Positions 1 through 7,884 of a DNA stretch of 64,000 nucleotides are shown piece after piece. The translations under genes and the position numbers were made by a program. This DNA is from Erythrobacter oryzae (GTDB lineage Bacteria; Pseudomonadota; Alphaproteobacteria; Sphingomonadales; Sphingomonadaceae). The notes beneath the pieces are model-generated. The model was not told the DNA's origin and ran no database searches. It worked only from the letters and a program-made list of their open reading frames with translations. The DNA lies in the NCBI RefSeq assembly GCF_030271515.1, contig NZ_JASCXI010000002.1:806001-870000 (forward strand). The letters are read 5' to 3'. Numbering within the stretch: the stretch's first letter is position 1; each line of letters starts with the position of its first letter.

Positions 1-577
1 GGCGCGCCAGCAGCCGTGCGCGATAGGCGCGAAGGCGCGCGTGCGTCTCGGCGATGGGGTGCGTCCAGTCGGCGTAGAACAGCGCTGGCGCGGCGGCGCA
101 ATCGGCCATGGTGAAGTCCTCGCCGCAGGCCCATTGCGCTTCGGGCAGGTTCGCTTCGAGCCACGCATAGACCGTATCGAGCGCCGCCTTGGCGCGGTCG
201 ACCCGCGACGGGTCGGGCGTCGGCGTGACGAAGGGCAGATGCTCGCTCACGATCGCCTGCATGCCCGCCATCACGTGATTGTCGAACACCCGGTCCATGA
301 AGCGCACCGCGAGCGCAGCGACGGGATCGGCCGGGATCAGGCGCGGGCCGGGGTGATGGAGATCGAGGTGCTCGATGATGATCGAGCTTTCGGCCACCGC
401 CTTGCCGCCGTCGTCGATCACCGGGAACTTGCCCAGCGGCCAGAGCGCGGCAAGCTCGGACGCGTGCTCGGGATAATTCGGGCCGACCTGACGGAAGTCG
501 TAAGCCAGCCCCTTCTCATCGAGCGCGATGGCGGCCTTCCAGGTGTAGGACGAGAAGGGGTGGCCGTAGAGGATCAT
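1..577 (-). CDS. Glutathione S-transferase family protein (3' end off window)
   Basis: The reading frame opens at an ATG at 577 and runs off the left edge with 192 codons visible. The N-terminus (MILYGHPFSSYTWKAAIAL) and the later segment LWPLGKFPVIDDGG followed by AESSIIIEHL are the thioredoxin-like half of a GST, with the cis-Pro and the E-S pair that contact glutathione. The helical C-terminal half follows (CGEDFTMADCAAAPAL). The likely role is cytosolic conjugation of glutathione to electrophiles; the substrate cannot be read from sequence. Its ATG overlaps the TGA of the upstream GST by the ATGA arrangement, so the two are translationally coupled. Only a few C-terminal residues should be missing. 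Confidence 0.88.
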   Translation of the reverse strand, partial: MILYGHPFSSYTWKAAIALDEKGLAYDFRQVGPNYPEHASELAALWPLGKFPVIDDGGKAVAESSIIIEHLDLHHPGPRLIPADPVAALAVRFMDRVFDNHVMAGMQAIVSEHLPFVTPTPDPSRVDRAKAALDTVYAWLEANLPEAQWACGEDFTMADCAAAPALFYADWTHPIAETHARLRAYRARLLAR

Positions 578-1224
578 CCCGCCTGCTCCTGCGCCGCCTT
601 GATGATCGCGGCGTCGATCCCGTTCGCTTGCGAATAGGCGGGGCGCTGGGTGATGCGCTCGACATAGGCGCGGAAAGCGGGTCGCTCGGGGATCGAGCCG
701 AAGCGCAGGCCCCAGACGAACTGGCTGCCGACATATGTGTCGGCCATAGTGAAGCGGCTCCCCGCGATGAAGTCGTTGGCTGCGAGCCACTGGTCGAGCG
801 CATCGAGCGTCAGCTCGAAGCTGCCGAAGCCTGCCATGCCGCTCTTGCCCTCGGGCACCTGCCAGCCCATCGCCTGCGCCACCACCGCCTGCTCCAGCGG
901 CCCGGCGGCGAAGAACAGCCAGCGGAAATAGGCGGCCTTCTCGTGTGCGTCGGGCAGAAGGCCTTTGTCGGGGTGGGTTTCGGCGAGGTAGTGGTTGATC
1001 GCCGCGCATTCGGTGACGACGTGGTCGTGGCCGCCCCCATCCTTACCGGAATGGTGATGCACCAGGGCAGGAACCTTGTTCATCGGGTTGATCTGCTTGT
1101 AGGTTTCGGGGCGCGTGGCCCAGTCGAACACCACGTGCTCGTAATCCGCGCCCGCCTCGTGCAGCGCCCAGCGTGAGATCTGCCCGCGACTCATGGCGAC
1201 GGTGTAGAAGGTGAATTCGGCCAT
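574..1224 (-). CDS. Glutathione S-transferase family protein
   Basis: This 216-residue protein has normal GST length. Residues 1-85 form a thioredoxin-like domain with a MSRGQISRWALHEAG helix and the motif INPMNKVPALVHH. Residues 100-200 are the all-helical domain, including FIAGSRFTMADTYVGSQ, which carries the conserved Asp of the N-capping box. An E-C-A-A-I-N segment (residues 70-75) stands where many GSTs have E-S-x-A-I. It is the first gene of a two-GST minus-strand pair, overlapping the next by 4 bases. The two proteins are only distantly similar, so they are not a recent duplication. The substrate is unknown. Confidence 0.88.
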   Translation of the reverse strand: MAEFTFYTVAMSRGQISRWALHEAGADYEHVVFDWATRPETYKQINPMNKVPALVHHHSGKDGGGHDHVVTECAAINHYLAETHPDKGLLPDAHEKAAYFRWLFFAAGPLEQAVVAQAMGWQVPEGKSGMAGFGSFELTLDALDQWLAANDFIAGSRFTMADTYVGSQFVWGLRFGSIPERPAFRAYVERITQRPAYSQANGIDAAIIKAAQEQAG

Positions 1225-1246
1225 TATGTCCTCTCCCTGACGCTCT

Positions 1247-2155
1247 TCAAGACTGCCGGAACGCCCAGCGCAAGGTGCGGCCCATGCCCCAGGTGGCGGC
1301 GCGTGCGGGAAGTGCGGCGAGCACCGGGCGCTGGAGGTTCAGCATCGCCGCGGCCCATGGGGGCAGCATCGCGACGGCGTCCGCGGTGATCATCGTCTGC
1401 ACGGCAAGCGGCGTGCCCGGCGGGCGCTGGCTGAGCACCAGCTGCGCGACTTCGCGGGCTTCCTTAGAGGTGGCAAGATCGCGGCGCAACTCGCGGAAGA
1501 TCCTGTCGGCCTCCGCCCGCGTCTCGGGCACCGGATCGGCGCCGAGGGCGCGCGCGATGACGGCGAACTGGCGGTAATATTCGTCCTGCTCTGCGACCGG
1601 CATCGCGGGGCGGACATGGCGGATGTAGCCCGCAAGGAAGCTCTGCGCCTCGGTGACGTGAACCCAGGCGAGGGTGCGCGGATTGGTCGCCTCGTAGGCC
1701 GTTCCGTCGGGGAGGGTGCCGCCAAACTTGGCATGGATGCGGTTCACCCGCTCGATCGCCTGCATCGCCGCGTCGCGGTGGCCAAAGGTCGTCACCGCGA
1801 TGAACCGCGCCGTGCGCCGCAGGCGACCGTGCATGTCCTCGCGGAAGTTCGAATGGTCGAGCACGCCCTGCAGCGCATGGGGGTGGAGCATCTGCAACAG
1901 CAGCGCGCGCACCCCGCCGGTCATCATGCCGACGATGTCGGCGTGCACCTGCCGGATCGGCGTATCGCGCGGGAAGAGCGCCTCGTCCGAGGGCGGGGTG
2001 GGCTGCTGGCCGTTCGCGGTGTCGTGAAACACCCCGCGCACCTGCGAGACCAGCTTCAGGCGCAGCGATTCTACCGGATCGGGCATGGGAGGAATATAGG
2101 CGTGAACCGCGGGGACGGAAGGCGCGCTCGTCAAATTGCGAGGCAGGCTGGTCAA
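1247..2155 (-). CDS. Oxygenase MpaB family protein (DUF2236)
   Basis: This is a 302-residue protein of the DUF2236 family, which includes rubber oxygenase Lcp and fungal MpaB; characterised members bind haem b and cleave C=C bonds oxidatively. Diagnostic stretches are [19 protein letters not shown], the helix with [14 protein letters not shown], and [17 protein letters not shown], which hold the conserved His and Arg residues. No signal peptide is evident. An internal ATG at codon 24 (base 2086, [11 protein letters not shown]) is a plausible alternative start because the first 23 residues look atypical. It lies 22 bases upstream of the GST pair on the same strand, so co-transcription is possible. 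The substrate is unknown. Confidence 0.82.
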   Translation of the reverse strand: MTSLPRNLTSAPSVPAVHAYIPPMPDPVESLRLKLVSQVRGVFHDTANGQQPTPPSDEALFPRDTPIRQVHADIVGMMTGGVRALLLQMLHPHALQGVLDHSNFREDMHGRLRRTARFIAVTTFGHRDAAMQAIERVNRIHAKFGGTLPDGTAYEATNPRTLAWVHVTEAQSFLAGYIRHVRPAMPVAEQDEYYRQFAVIARALGADPVPETRAEADRIFRELRRDLATSKEAREVAQLVLSQRPPGTPLAVQTMITADAVAMLPPWAAAMLNLQRPVLAALPARAATWGMGRTLRWAFRQS

Positions 2156-2202
2156 TCCACCGCTTGCAGCCTCGCGCCATGCCGTTTAACCGTCCGCCCG
2201 CA

Positions 2203-3180
2203 ATGACCACGATCCCCTCCGGCGCCAGCGCCATGCCCACCCAGCCCGACACCACCATCGATGTCCGCGAGACCTTCGGCATCGATGTCGACTGGCAGGT
2301 TCCCGCCTTCTCGCAACGCGACGAGCACGTGCCCGAGACCGACGGCGCTTACGTCTTCGATCCGGACACCACGCTGGCGATCCTCGCAGGCTTCGCGCAC
2401 AACCGCCGGGTGATGGTGCAGGGCTATCACGGCACGGGCAAGTCGACCCACATCGAACAGGTCGCCGCGCGCCTCAACTGGCCGAGCATCCGCGTGAACC
2501 TCGACGCGCATATCAGCCGCATCGACCTCGTCGGGCGCGATGCGATCGTGCTGAAGGACGGGCTTCAGGTGACCGAGTTCAAGGAAGGCATCCTGCCCTG
2601 GGCGCTCCAGCACCCCGTGGCGCTGACCTTCGACGAATATGACGCGGGCCGCCCCGACGTGATGTTCGTGATCCAGCGCGTGCTCGAATTCGATGGCCGC
2701 CTCACGCTGCTCGACCAGAACCGCGTCATCACGCCCAACCCGTTCTTCCGCCTTTTCGCCACCACCAACACCGTGGGCCTTGGCGACACCTCGGGCCTCT
2801 ATCATGGCACGCAGGCGATCAATCAGGCGCAGATGGACCGCTGGAACATTGTCGTCGCGCTCAACTATCTGAAGCCCGATGTGGAGCAGCAGATCGTCAA
2901 GTCGAAGACCCCGCAGGCCGACGACAAGCTGATCGCCGACATGGTCAAGGTTGCCGAACTGACCCGCCAGGGCTTCATGAACGGCGACATCTCGACCGTG
3001 ATGAGCCCGCGCACCGTGATCACCTGGGCGCAGAACGCGGCGATCTTCGGCTCGACCGGCTTCGCCTTCCGCCTCAGCTTCCTCAACAAGTGCGACGAGG
3101 CCGAGCGCACGCTGGTGGCCGAATACTATCAGCGCGTGTTCGGCGAGGATCTGCCGGAAGGCGCGGGGAAGAAGCGCTAG
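2203..3180 (+). CDS. cobS: Cobaltochelatase subunit CobS-like AAA+ ATPase
   Basis: This AAA+ protein of about 325 residues matches the CobS subunit of aerobic cobaltochelatase, which with CobT drives ATP-dependent Co2+ insertion by CobN. Visible are Walker [10 protein letters not shown], Walker [14 protein letters not shown], sensor region [14 protein letters not shown] and the family stretch [14 protein letters not shown]. Several in-frame ATGs exist (2164, 2179, 2203, 2233). I chose 2203 because the conserved part begins just after 2233 and the 2164 start overlaps the promoter space of the divergent MpaB gene. No cobT or cobN is present in the window; the next gene is unrelated. The 325-residue length fits CobS. 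Confidence 0.88.
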   Translation: MTTIPSGASAMPTQPDTTIDVRETFGIDVDWQVPAFSQRDEHVPETDGAYVFDPDTTLAILAGFAHNRRVMVQGYHGTGKSTHIEQVAARLNWPSIRVNLDAHISRIDLVGRDAIVLKDGLQVTEFKEGILPWALQHPVALTFDEYDAGRPDVMFVIQRVLEFDGRLTLLDQNRVITPNPFFRLFATTNTVGLGDTSGLYHGTQAINQAQMDRWNIVVALNYLKPDVEQQIVKSKTPQADDKLIADMVKVAELTRQGFMNGDISTVMSPRTVITWAQNAAIFGSTGFAFRLSFLNKCDEAERTLVAEYYQRVFGEDLPEGAGKKR

Positions 3181-3183
3181 GCG

Positions 3184-3876
3184 ATGCGGCGGGCGCTGCT
3201 GCTGCTGGGTCTTGCGGCAAGTCCGCTGGCCGCGCAGCTGGCCGTGCCCCCACCGCCGCCGCGCACGGTGCCGATGGCGCCCGAGCGCAACCCGCGCCCG
3301 GCCTCGGCGCAGCGGATCGCAGCGGTCGACATTCCGCAGGCCGCCAAGGACGAAGGCCACAACGGCACCGCCACCTACACCGCGCGCGTGGGTGCCGATG
3401 GCAAGCTGATCGCGCTCGCGCTCAAGGAAAGCAGCATGTCGCCCGCGATCGACGCCGCGGTGAAGGCGCGCGCCGAGACGCTTCGGTACTTCGCCGCGAC
3501 CGACAAGGACGGCAACAAGGTCGAAGGCAGCGTTGACGTGCGAGGCAGCTATGCCCGCCACGATGCCGACAGCCCGGGTGGCGGGATCGCGACCTATACC
3601 TGCGGCGATCTGGTGCGCGAGTGGGACTGGTTCACCGCCGCCAATGCCGGACCGCGCAAGCTGTTCTGGCCCCATAACGCCTATACCTCGCTGACCTCGA
3701 TCGAGGCGATGCGGCAGGGCACGACACCGAGCCGCGAGGACCGGCTTCTGGCGCGGGCGCAGCGCGAGGCCTTGTGGCTGAAGCTCGTCAAGCGCTGCCG
3801 CAAGAAGCCCGCCCGGCTGATGCTCGAAGAGGTCGATCAGCCCGAAGCCTATGCCAATCTCGTCAATTCGTTCTGA
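3184..3876 (+). CDS. Periplasmic protein with TonB C-terminal-like domain
   Basis: This is a 230-residue exported protein. Residues 1-18 (MRRALLLLGLAASPLAAQ) are a signal peptide with an AAQ-like cleavage site, followed by a short Pro-rich linker (PPPPPR). Residues 40-120 resemble the TonB C-terminal fold used in many sphingomonad proteins, ending with a VEGSVDVRGSYAR strand. The rest has one Cys in TCGDLVREW and one in KRCRKK that could form a disulfide. It starts 3 bases after the cobS stop, so it is probably co-transcribed, but no functional link to cobalamin is known to me. The exact role is unknown. Confidence 0.7.
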   Translation: MRRALLLLGLAASPLAAQLAVPPPPPRTVPMAPERNPRPASAQRIAAVDIPQAAKDEGHNGTATYTARVGADGKLIALALKESSMSPAIDAAVKARAETLRYFAATDKDGNKVEGSVDVRGSYARHDADSPGGGIATYTCGDLVREWDWFTAANAGPRKLFWPHNAYTSLTSIEAMRQGTTPSREDRLLARAQREALWLKLVKRCRKKPARLMLEEVDQPEAYANLVNSF

Positions 3877-3880
3877 CCGC

Positions 3881-3910
3881 TTGCAGGCAAGTGTCCTAGG
3901 CTGGTAACAC
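3881..3910 (+). promoter_or_regulatory. Candidate sigma-70 promoter for the PBP1A gene
   Basis: TTGCAG (3881-3886), an 18-base spacer and TAACAC (3905-3910) resemble a -35/-10 pair. The ATG of the PBP gene follows at 3921, so the transcript would have a leader of only a few bases. This is pattern evidence only. Confidence 0.3.
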
Positions 3911-3920
3911 AGCCTCCACC

Positions 3921-6092
3921 ATGGCGTTCTTCGACCGATTCTGGAAAGGCTCGCGCGCCGGTGCTCCCGATGGGACGGGCGCCACCAACGGCTTCTTCCC
4001 GACCTACGAGAGCACGCGCCCCCTCGATGACGAGGACGACGATCTCCCGCGCCCGCGCGTGTCGGCCGACCCGGCCTATGACGACTGGGACGCCAAGCTC
4101 GCGGGCGTCGACGAGGCGCTCGCCGCGACCGAGAAGAAGCGCCTGCGCTGGTGGCAGCGCGATTACTGGCGGCAGCGGAGCAAGCTGTGGTGGACGGGGC
4201 GGGGGATCATGGCCTCCTTCGCGCTGCTGGCCCTGCTGATCGGCTGGCTGACCGTCACCGCGCCGCTCTCCAAGAGCCTCGAGCCCATCGCCCCGCCGCA
4301 GGTGACGCTGCTGGCGAGCGACGGCACGCCGATCGCGCGGCAGGGGGCGATCGTCGAGGCCCCCGTCAAGGTCAAGGACCTGCCGCCGCACGTGGTCCAG
4401 GCCTTCATCGCGATCGAAGACCGGCGGTTCTACAGCCACTGGGGCATCGACCCGCGCGGCATCGCCCGGGCGGTGTGGACCGGCTATGGCGGCGGCTCGA
4501 CCATCACCCAGCAGCTCGCCAAGTTCACCTTCCTCACCCCCGAGCAATCCATCACCCGCAAGGCGCGCGAGGCGCTGATCGCGCTGTGGCTGGAGGGCTG
4601 GCTGACCAAGGACGAGATCCTCGAACGCTACCTCTCCAACGCCTATTTCGGCGACAACCAGTACGGCCTGCGCGCCGCCTCGCTTCACTACTTCTACCGC
4701 CAGCCGGAGAAGCTCAGGCCCGAGCAGGCGGCGATGCTCGCGGGGCTACTTCAGGCGCCCTCGCGCTATGCCCCCACCAAGCATTACGACAAGGCCAAGG
4801 CCCGCATGGACCTCGTCGTCAAGTCGATGGTGGACGAGGGCTACCTCACCCCCGCCGAGGCCAAGGCGCTGCCCGATCCGCGCATCGACGTGCGCACGCG
4901 GGACGACAACCTGCCGACCGGCACCTACTTCGCCGACTGGGCCCTGCCGCTCGCCCGCGAAGGGATGGACGCGAGCTATTCGACCCAGACCCTCACCACC
5001 ACGCTCGATTCGCGGCTCCAGGCGCTCGCCAGCCGGATCGTCGCGCGTGCGCCGCTGGGCGGTGCGCAGGTCGCGCTGGTCGCGATGCGCAAGAACGGCG
5101 AGGTCGTGGCGATGGTCGGCGGGCGCGACTACAAGGCCTCGCCCTTCAACCGCGTCACCCAGGCCCGCCGCCTGCCGGGCTCGACCTTCAAGACCTTCGT
5201 CTACCTCACCGCCCTCGAGGAAGGCTGGGAGCCCGACGACACAATCCCCAACACCCCCATCACGCAAGGGTCTTACCGCCCGAAGAACGCGCGCGAGCAG
5301 TACTCCGCCCAGATCACGCTGGAGGACGCCTTCGCTTCCTCCTCCAATGTCGCCGCCTTCCGGCTGTTTCAGGCGGTGGGGAGCGACAAGGTGATACGCA
5401 CCGCGCGCCGCCTCGGCATCACCGCGCCGATGACCGAGGGCGACCCCAGCCTCGCGCTCGGCACCTCCTCGATGACCCTGATGGAGCTCACCGCGGCCTA
5501 TGCCGGCATTGCCGCCAATGCCTACCCGGTCGAGCCCCACGCCTTCCCGCGCGGCGAGCGCAGCTGGTGGGAGTGGATCACCTCCGGCTCCAGGTCGATG
5601 TCCTCGGGCGTCCACGAGGACCTCGAGGGGATGCTGCGCGCCGCGATCAACCGCGGGACGGGGCGGGGGGCCTCGCTCCCCATCGCCAATTTCGGCAAGA
5701 CCGGCACCACCCAGGACTACCGCGACGCGCTGTTCGTCGGATATGCGGGCGACCTGGTGGTCGGGGTGTGGATCGGCAAGGACGACAACACGCCCCTCAA
5801 TGGCGTCACCGGCGGCAGCCTGCCGGCGCGCATCTGGCGCGACTTCATGCTCTCGGCGCTCAAGATCGAGGCCGCGCCCGCGCCGCAGGCCGAGGACACC
5901 CCCGATCCCGAAGGCCCGGTCCAGCCGCTCGACGTGATCGAGGGCGAGATCCCGCTCGGGCAGGACGGCACCAGCATCAAGGTCGACGAGAACGGCGTCT
6001 CGCTGCGGCAGGACGGCGTCCCGGTCGAGGTGCGGGTCGAGGAGGGCGGAGTGGTCGTCAGGCCTGCCCCCGCGCCCACGCCGCCGCCGTAG
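3921..6092 (+). CDS. Class A penicillin-binding protein (PBP1A-type glycosyltransferase/transpeptidase)
   Basis: This 723-residue bifunctional peptidoglycan synthase polymerises lipid II and cross-links stem peptides in the periplasm. A cytoplasmic acidic tail (1-90) precedes one transmembrane segment (about 94-113). The GT51 domain shows the catalytic Glu in IAIEDRRFYSHWGID (E166) and GGGSTITQQLAKF. The transpeptidase domain has SxxK in LPGSTFKTF (S421), SSSN, and KTGTT in FGKTGTTQDYRDALFVGY. The C-terminal 60 residues are an acidic, repetitive tail ending in PAPAPTPPP, beyond the catalytic core. The gene stands alone between an exported-protein gene and a convergent thioesterase gene. Confidence 0.93.
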   Translation: MAFFDRFWKGSRAGAPDGTGATNGFFPTYESTRPLDDEDDDLPRPRVSADPAYDDWDAKLAGVDEALAATEKKRLRWWQRDYWRQRSKLWWTGRGIMASFALLALLIGWLTVTAPLSKSLEPIAPPQVTLLASDGTPIARQGAIVEAPVKVKDLPPHVVQAFIAIEDRRFYSHWGIDPRGIARAVWTGYGGGSTITQQLAKFTFLTPEQSITRKAREALIALWLEGWLTKDEILERYLSNAYFGDNQYGLRAASLHYFYRQPEKLRPEQAAMLAGLLQAPSRYAPTKHYDKAKARMDLVVKSMVDEGYLTPAEAKALPDPRIDVRTRDDNLPTGTYFADWALPLAREGMDASYSTQTLTTTLDSRLQALASRIVARAPLGGAQVALVAMRKNGEVVAMVGGRDYKASPFNRVTQARRLPGSTFKTFVYLTALEEGWEPDDTIPNTPITQGSYRPKNAREQYSAQITLEDAFASSSNVAAFRLFQAVGSDKVIRTARRLGITAPMTEGDPSLALGTSSMTLMELTAAYAGIAANAYPVEPHAFPRGERSWWEWITSGSRSMSSGVHEDLEGMLRAAINRGTGRGASLPIANFGKTGTTQDYRDALFVGYAGDLVVGVWIGKDDNTPLNGVTGGSLPARIWRDFMLSALKIEAAPAPQAEDTPDPEGPVQPLDVIEGEIPLGQDGTSIKVDENGVSLRQDGVPVEVRVEEGGVVVRPAPAPTPPP

Positions 6093-6246
6093 CGCCGTTC
6101 ATCCAGCGGCGTGTTGGAGACAATGAGACACTGTCCAGAGGCGGAAAAAGCTGCCCGGCGCAGGCCGTCTTCGAAGCAGTCAAATTGGCGATGCGACCCT
6201 TCATACCCGCGACCCTGACAGGCGCGGGCCGTGTAGGAAAATGCTT

Positions 6247-6642
6247 TCAGACCATCAGGATGTTCATCACGGCCGTCGCGATCGGGCGGCTGCGGTCGGA
6301 CTGCCACGCCTCCACGGTCACATTGGCATTGCGCCGCCCCAGCCGGGTGATGCGCCCCACCGCGAAGCTCGCCTGCGATTTGCCCGCGGCCAGATATTGC
6401 ACGGTGATGTTGATCGGCTTCAGCACCGGGTCGCGTCCCGCCGCGTTCAGCGCGGTGCGCAGCGCGGCGTAGCCCGCGTTCTCGAGCAGGCCTGCCGTGG
6501 CCCCGCCGTGGAAGTGCTGCGGGCGGCCTTCGACCATCGGGCCGAAATCGACCGTCAGCACCGGCATCCCGCCCTCGTCCCCGCCGGTGAGGGCGAGACC
6601 GAGCGAGCGGGCATAGGCGGGGAGCTCCAGCCGGTCAGCCAT
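6247..6642 (-). CDS. PaaI-family thioesterase (hotdog fold)
   Basis: This is a 131-residue single hotdog-domain protein. The segment HFHGGATAGLLENAGYAAL is the central hotdog helix of acyl-CoA thioesterases, followed by INITVQYLAAGKSQASFAVG and VTVEAWQSD strands. It is expected to hydrolyse an acyl-CoA or aryl-CoA in the cytosol; the substrate is not predictable. It overlaps the upstream thioesterase gene by 8 bases, which indicates a two-gene unit of paralogous hotdog proteins that may form a heteromer. Confidence 0.82.
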   Translation of the reverse strand: MADRLELPAYARSLGLALTGGDEGGMPVLTVDFGPMVEGRPQHFHGGATAGLLENAGYAALRTALNAAGRDPVLKPINITVQYLAAGKSQASFAVGRITRLGRRNANVTVEAWQSDRSRPIATAVMNILMV

Positions 6643-7117
6643 TGCCGCCTCCCCTCAGTGCCGGGTTGGCCTCGCGCGGATCGGCGCCGATGGTCATGAA
6701 GCAGCCTGCCACGTGCGCGACCGGATCATCCGGGCTCTCGTCATAGGCGATCCCGCGCACGAAGGCGGCCGAGCGCGTTATGCGGTAGCATTCGACGCGC
6801 CCCCGCACGCTCGCCCGCTCGCGCGCGGGGCGCTGGTAATCGACCCTGAGATCGAGCGTCGCGACCGGCTGGAAGGTGCCGCGCGTCTGCCAGATCGCCA
6901 TTCCGCTCGCCATGTCCATCAGGCTGATGATCGGGCCCGAGGCGAGCACGTGCTGGCTCGAATCCCCGATCAGATCCTCGCGCCAGGGCAGTTCCAATTC
7001 GACCCAGTTGTCGCCCTGCTCGGTGAACCTGAGGCCCAGCCAGCCGGTATGGCCGTGGCGGAAGAACCACTTCGAGGCCTCGCGCGCGTCGAACCGGGGG
7101 GTGGGGGGTGTGGTCAT
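6635..7117 (-). CDS. PaaI-family thioesterase (hotdog fold)
   Basis: This 160-residue hotdog protein has the core motif LASGPIISLMDMASGMAIW, then VATLDLRVDYQRPARERAS and VAHVAGCFMTIG. I started it at the ATG at 7117 (MTTPPTPRFDAREASKW); an in-frame ATG at 7129 is equally possible, and neither has a good ribosome-binding site. The reading frame remains open far upstream, but that part is non-conserved low-complexity translation. It forms a pair with the downstream hotdog gene, overlapping by 8 bases. Confidence 0.8.
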   Translation of the reverse strand: MTTPPTPRFDAREASKWFFRHGHTGWLGLRFTEQGDNWVELELPWREDLIGDSSQHVLASGPIISLMDMASGMAIWQTRGTFQPVATLDLRVDYQRPARERASVRGRVECYRITRSAAFVRGIAYDESPDDPVAHVAGCFMTIGADPREANPALRGGGNG

Positions 7118-7181
7118 GGGGGAGCGCATAGGGCGAGGGGCGGGCGGCGCGCAATGGCGGAATTGCGAGGGCACTCTTGTC

Positions 7182-7205
7182 TCCCCCTCCCTCAAGGGAG
7201 GGGGA
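7182..7205 (-). terminator. Perfect 11-bp hairpin (terminator-like / REP-like)
   Basis: TCCCCCTCCCT (7182-7192) and AGGGAGGGGGA (7195-7205) form an 11-bp stem with a 2-base loop between the 60-codon ORF and the thioesterase genes. There is no U-run on either strand. Its composition resembles the palindrome at 21951-22028, so it may be a dispersed repeat rather than a classical terminator. Confidence 0.4.
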
Positions 7206-7212
7206 CAGCAGG

Positions 7213-7395
7213 TCAGCCGACAAGCATTGCCACGCCCCACACGATCAGCGCCACCACCAGCGCGATCAGGAACAGCCGCCAGCAGCCCCGCCGCCGTCGT
7301 CGCCCGCTGTTTGCCGAATAGCTGAAATCGCCGAGCGCCTCGATCGCACCCTCGGCGACATCGCCGATCACCTCGCCGATGCCGTCTTCGACCAC
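7213..7395 (-). CDS. Small single-span membrane protein, unknown function
   Basis: This is a 60-codon frame with a GTG start immediately after the ruvX TAG. The protein has an acidic N-terminal half (VEDGIGEVIGDVAEGAIEAL), then a run of six Arg/Gly residues (SGRRRRRG), and a clear C-terminal transmembrane helix (LFLIALVVALIVWGVAMLVG). The positive-inside pattern and hydrophobic end suggest a C-tail-anchored inner-membrane protein. I do not recognise a family. It is supported by hydrophobic pattern and position only; the GTG start without a spaced ribosome-binding site lowers confidence. Confidence 0.5.
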   Translation of the reverse strand: MVEDGIGEVIGDVAEGAIEALGDFSYSANSGRRRRRGCWRLFLIALVVALIVWGVAMLVG

Positions 7396-7884
7396 CTAGA
7401 GCACGCCCCCCGCCAGCCGGTCGATCGCGCCCTGCAGGATCACCGCAGCGGCATGGCTGTCGATCGCGGCGGCGCGTTTGGCGCGGCTCATGTCCTGGCC
7501 GATCATTGCGGCCTCGGCGGCCTGGGTCGACCAGCGCTCGTCCCACAGCAGGACGGGGAGCGCGAAGGCCTCGGCCATGTTGCGGGCATAGGCGCGGGAG
7601 GCCTGCGCGCGCGGGCCCTCGGTGCCGTCCATGTTGCGGGGGAGGCCGAGGACGATGCCCTTGACGGAGCGGCTGCGGATCAGCTGGCCGAGGGTCTCTC
7701 GGTCACGGCCCCACTTGCCTCGGCTAATGGTGGTGCCGTTGGTGGCGAAGCGCCAGCCCGCATCGCAGGTCGCGGTGCCGAGCGTCTTGGTGCCGAGGTC
7801 GAGGCCGAGAAGGACGCCGCCCGTCTCGCCCACCGCCTCGGCAAAGCCGCGGGCGTCCTCGAAGATCAACGGGCGGGTTTCCAC
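7396..7884 (-). CDS. ruvX: Putative pre-16S rRNA nuclease / Holliday junction resolvase-like RuvX
   Basis: This is a 162-residue RNase H-fold protein of the YqgF/RuvX family, implicated in 5' end maturation of 16S rRNA. The signature GVLLGLDLGTKTLGTA carries the first catalytic Asp, IVLGLPRNMDGTEGPRA the substrate loop, LLWDERWSTQAAE the second acidic site, and DSHAAAVILQ the third Asp. The assigned start lies 19 bases inside the 3' end of the DUF3089 gene, so translation is coupled. The family usually begins about 10-15 residues before the first motif, so a slightly later start is possible. Confidence 0.9.
   Translation of the reverse strand: METRPLIFEDARGFAEAVGETGGVLLGLDLGTKTLGTATCDAGWRFATNGTTISRGKWGRDRETLGQLIRSRSVKGIVLGLPRNMDGTEGPRAQASRAYARNMAEAFALPVLLWDERWSTQAAEAAMIGQDMSRAKRAAAIDSHAAAVILQGAIDRLAGGVL

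Noticed and set aside
2152..3675. 507-codon minus-strand frame opposite cobS
   Set aside because: It is an antisense shadow; cobS has Walker motifs and family blocks across its length.
4151..6472. 773-codon alternative frame within the PBP1A gene
   Set aside because: The PBP frame has all catalytic motifs in order; the alternative frame is Arg/Ala-rich noise.
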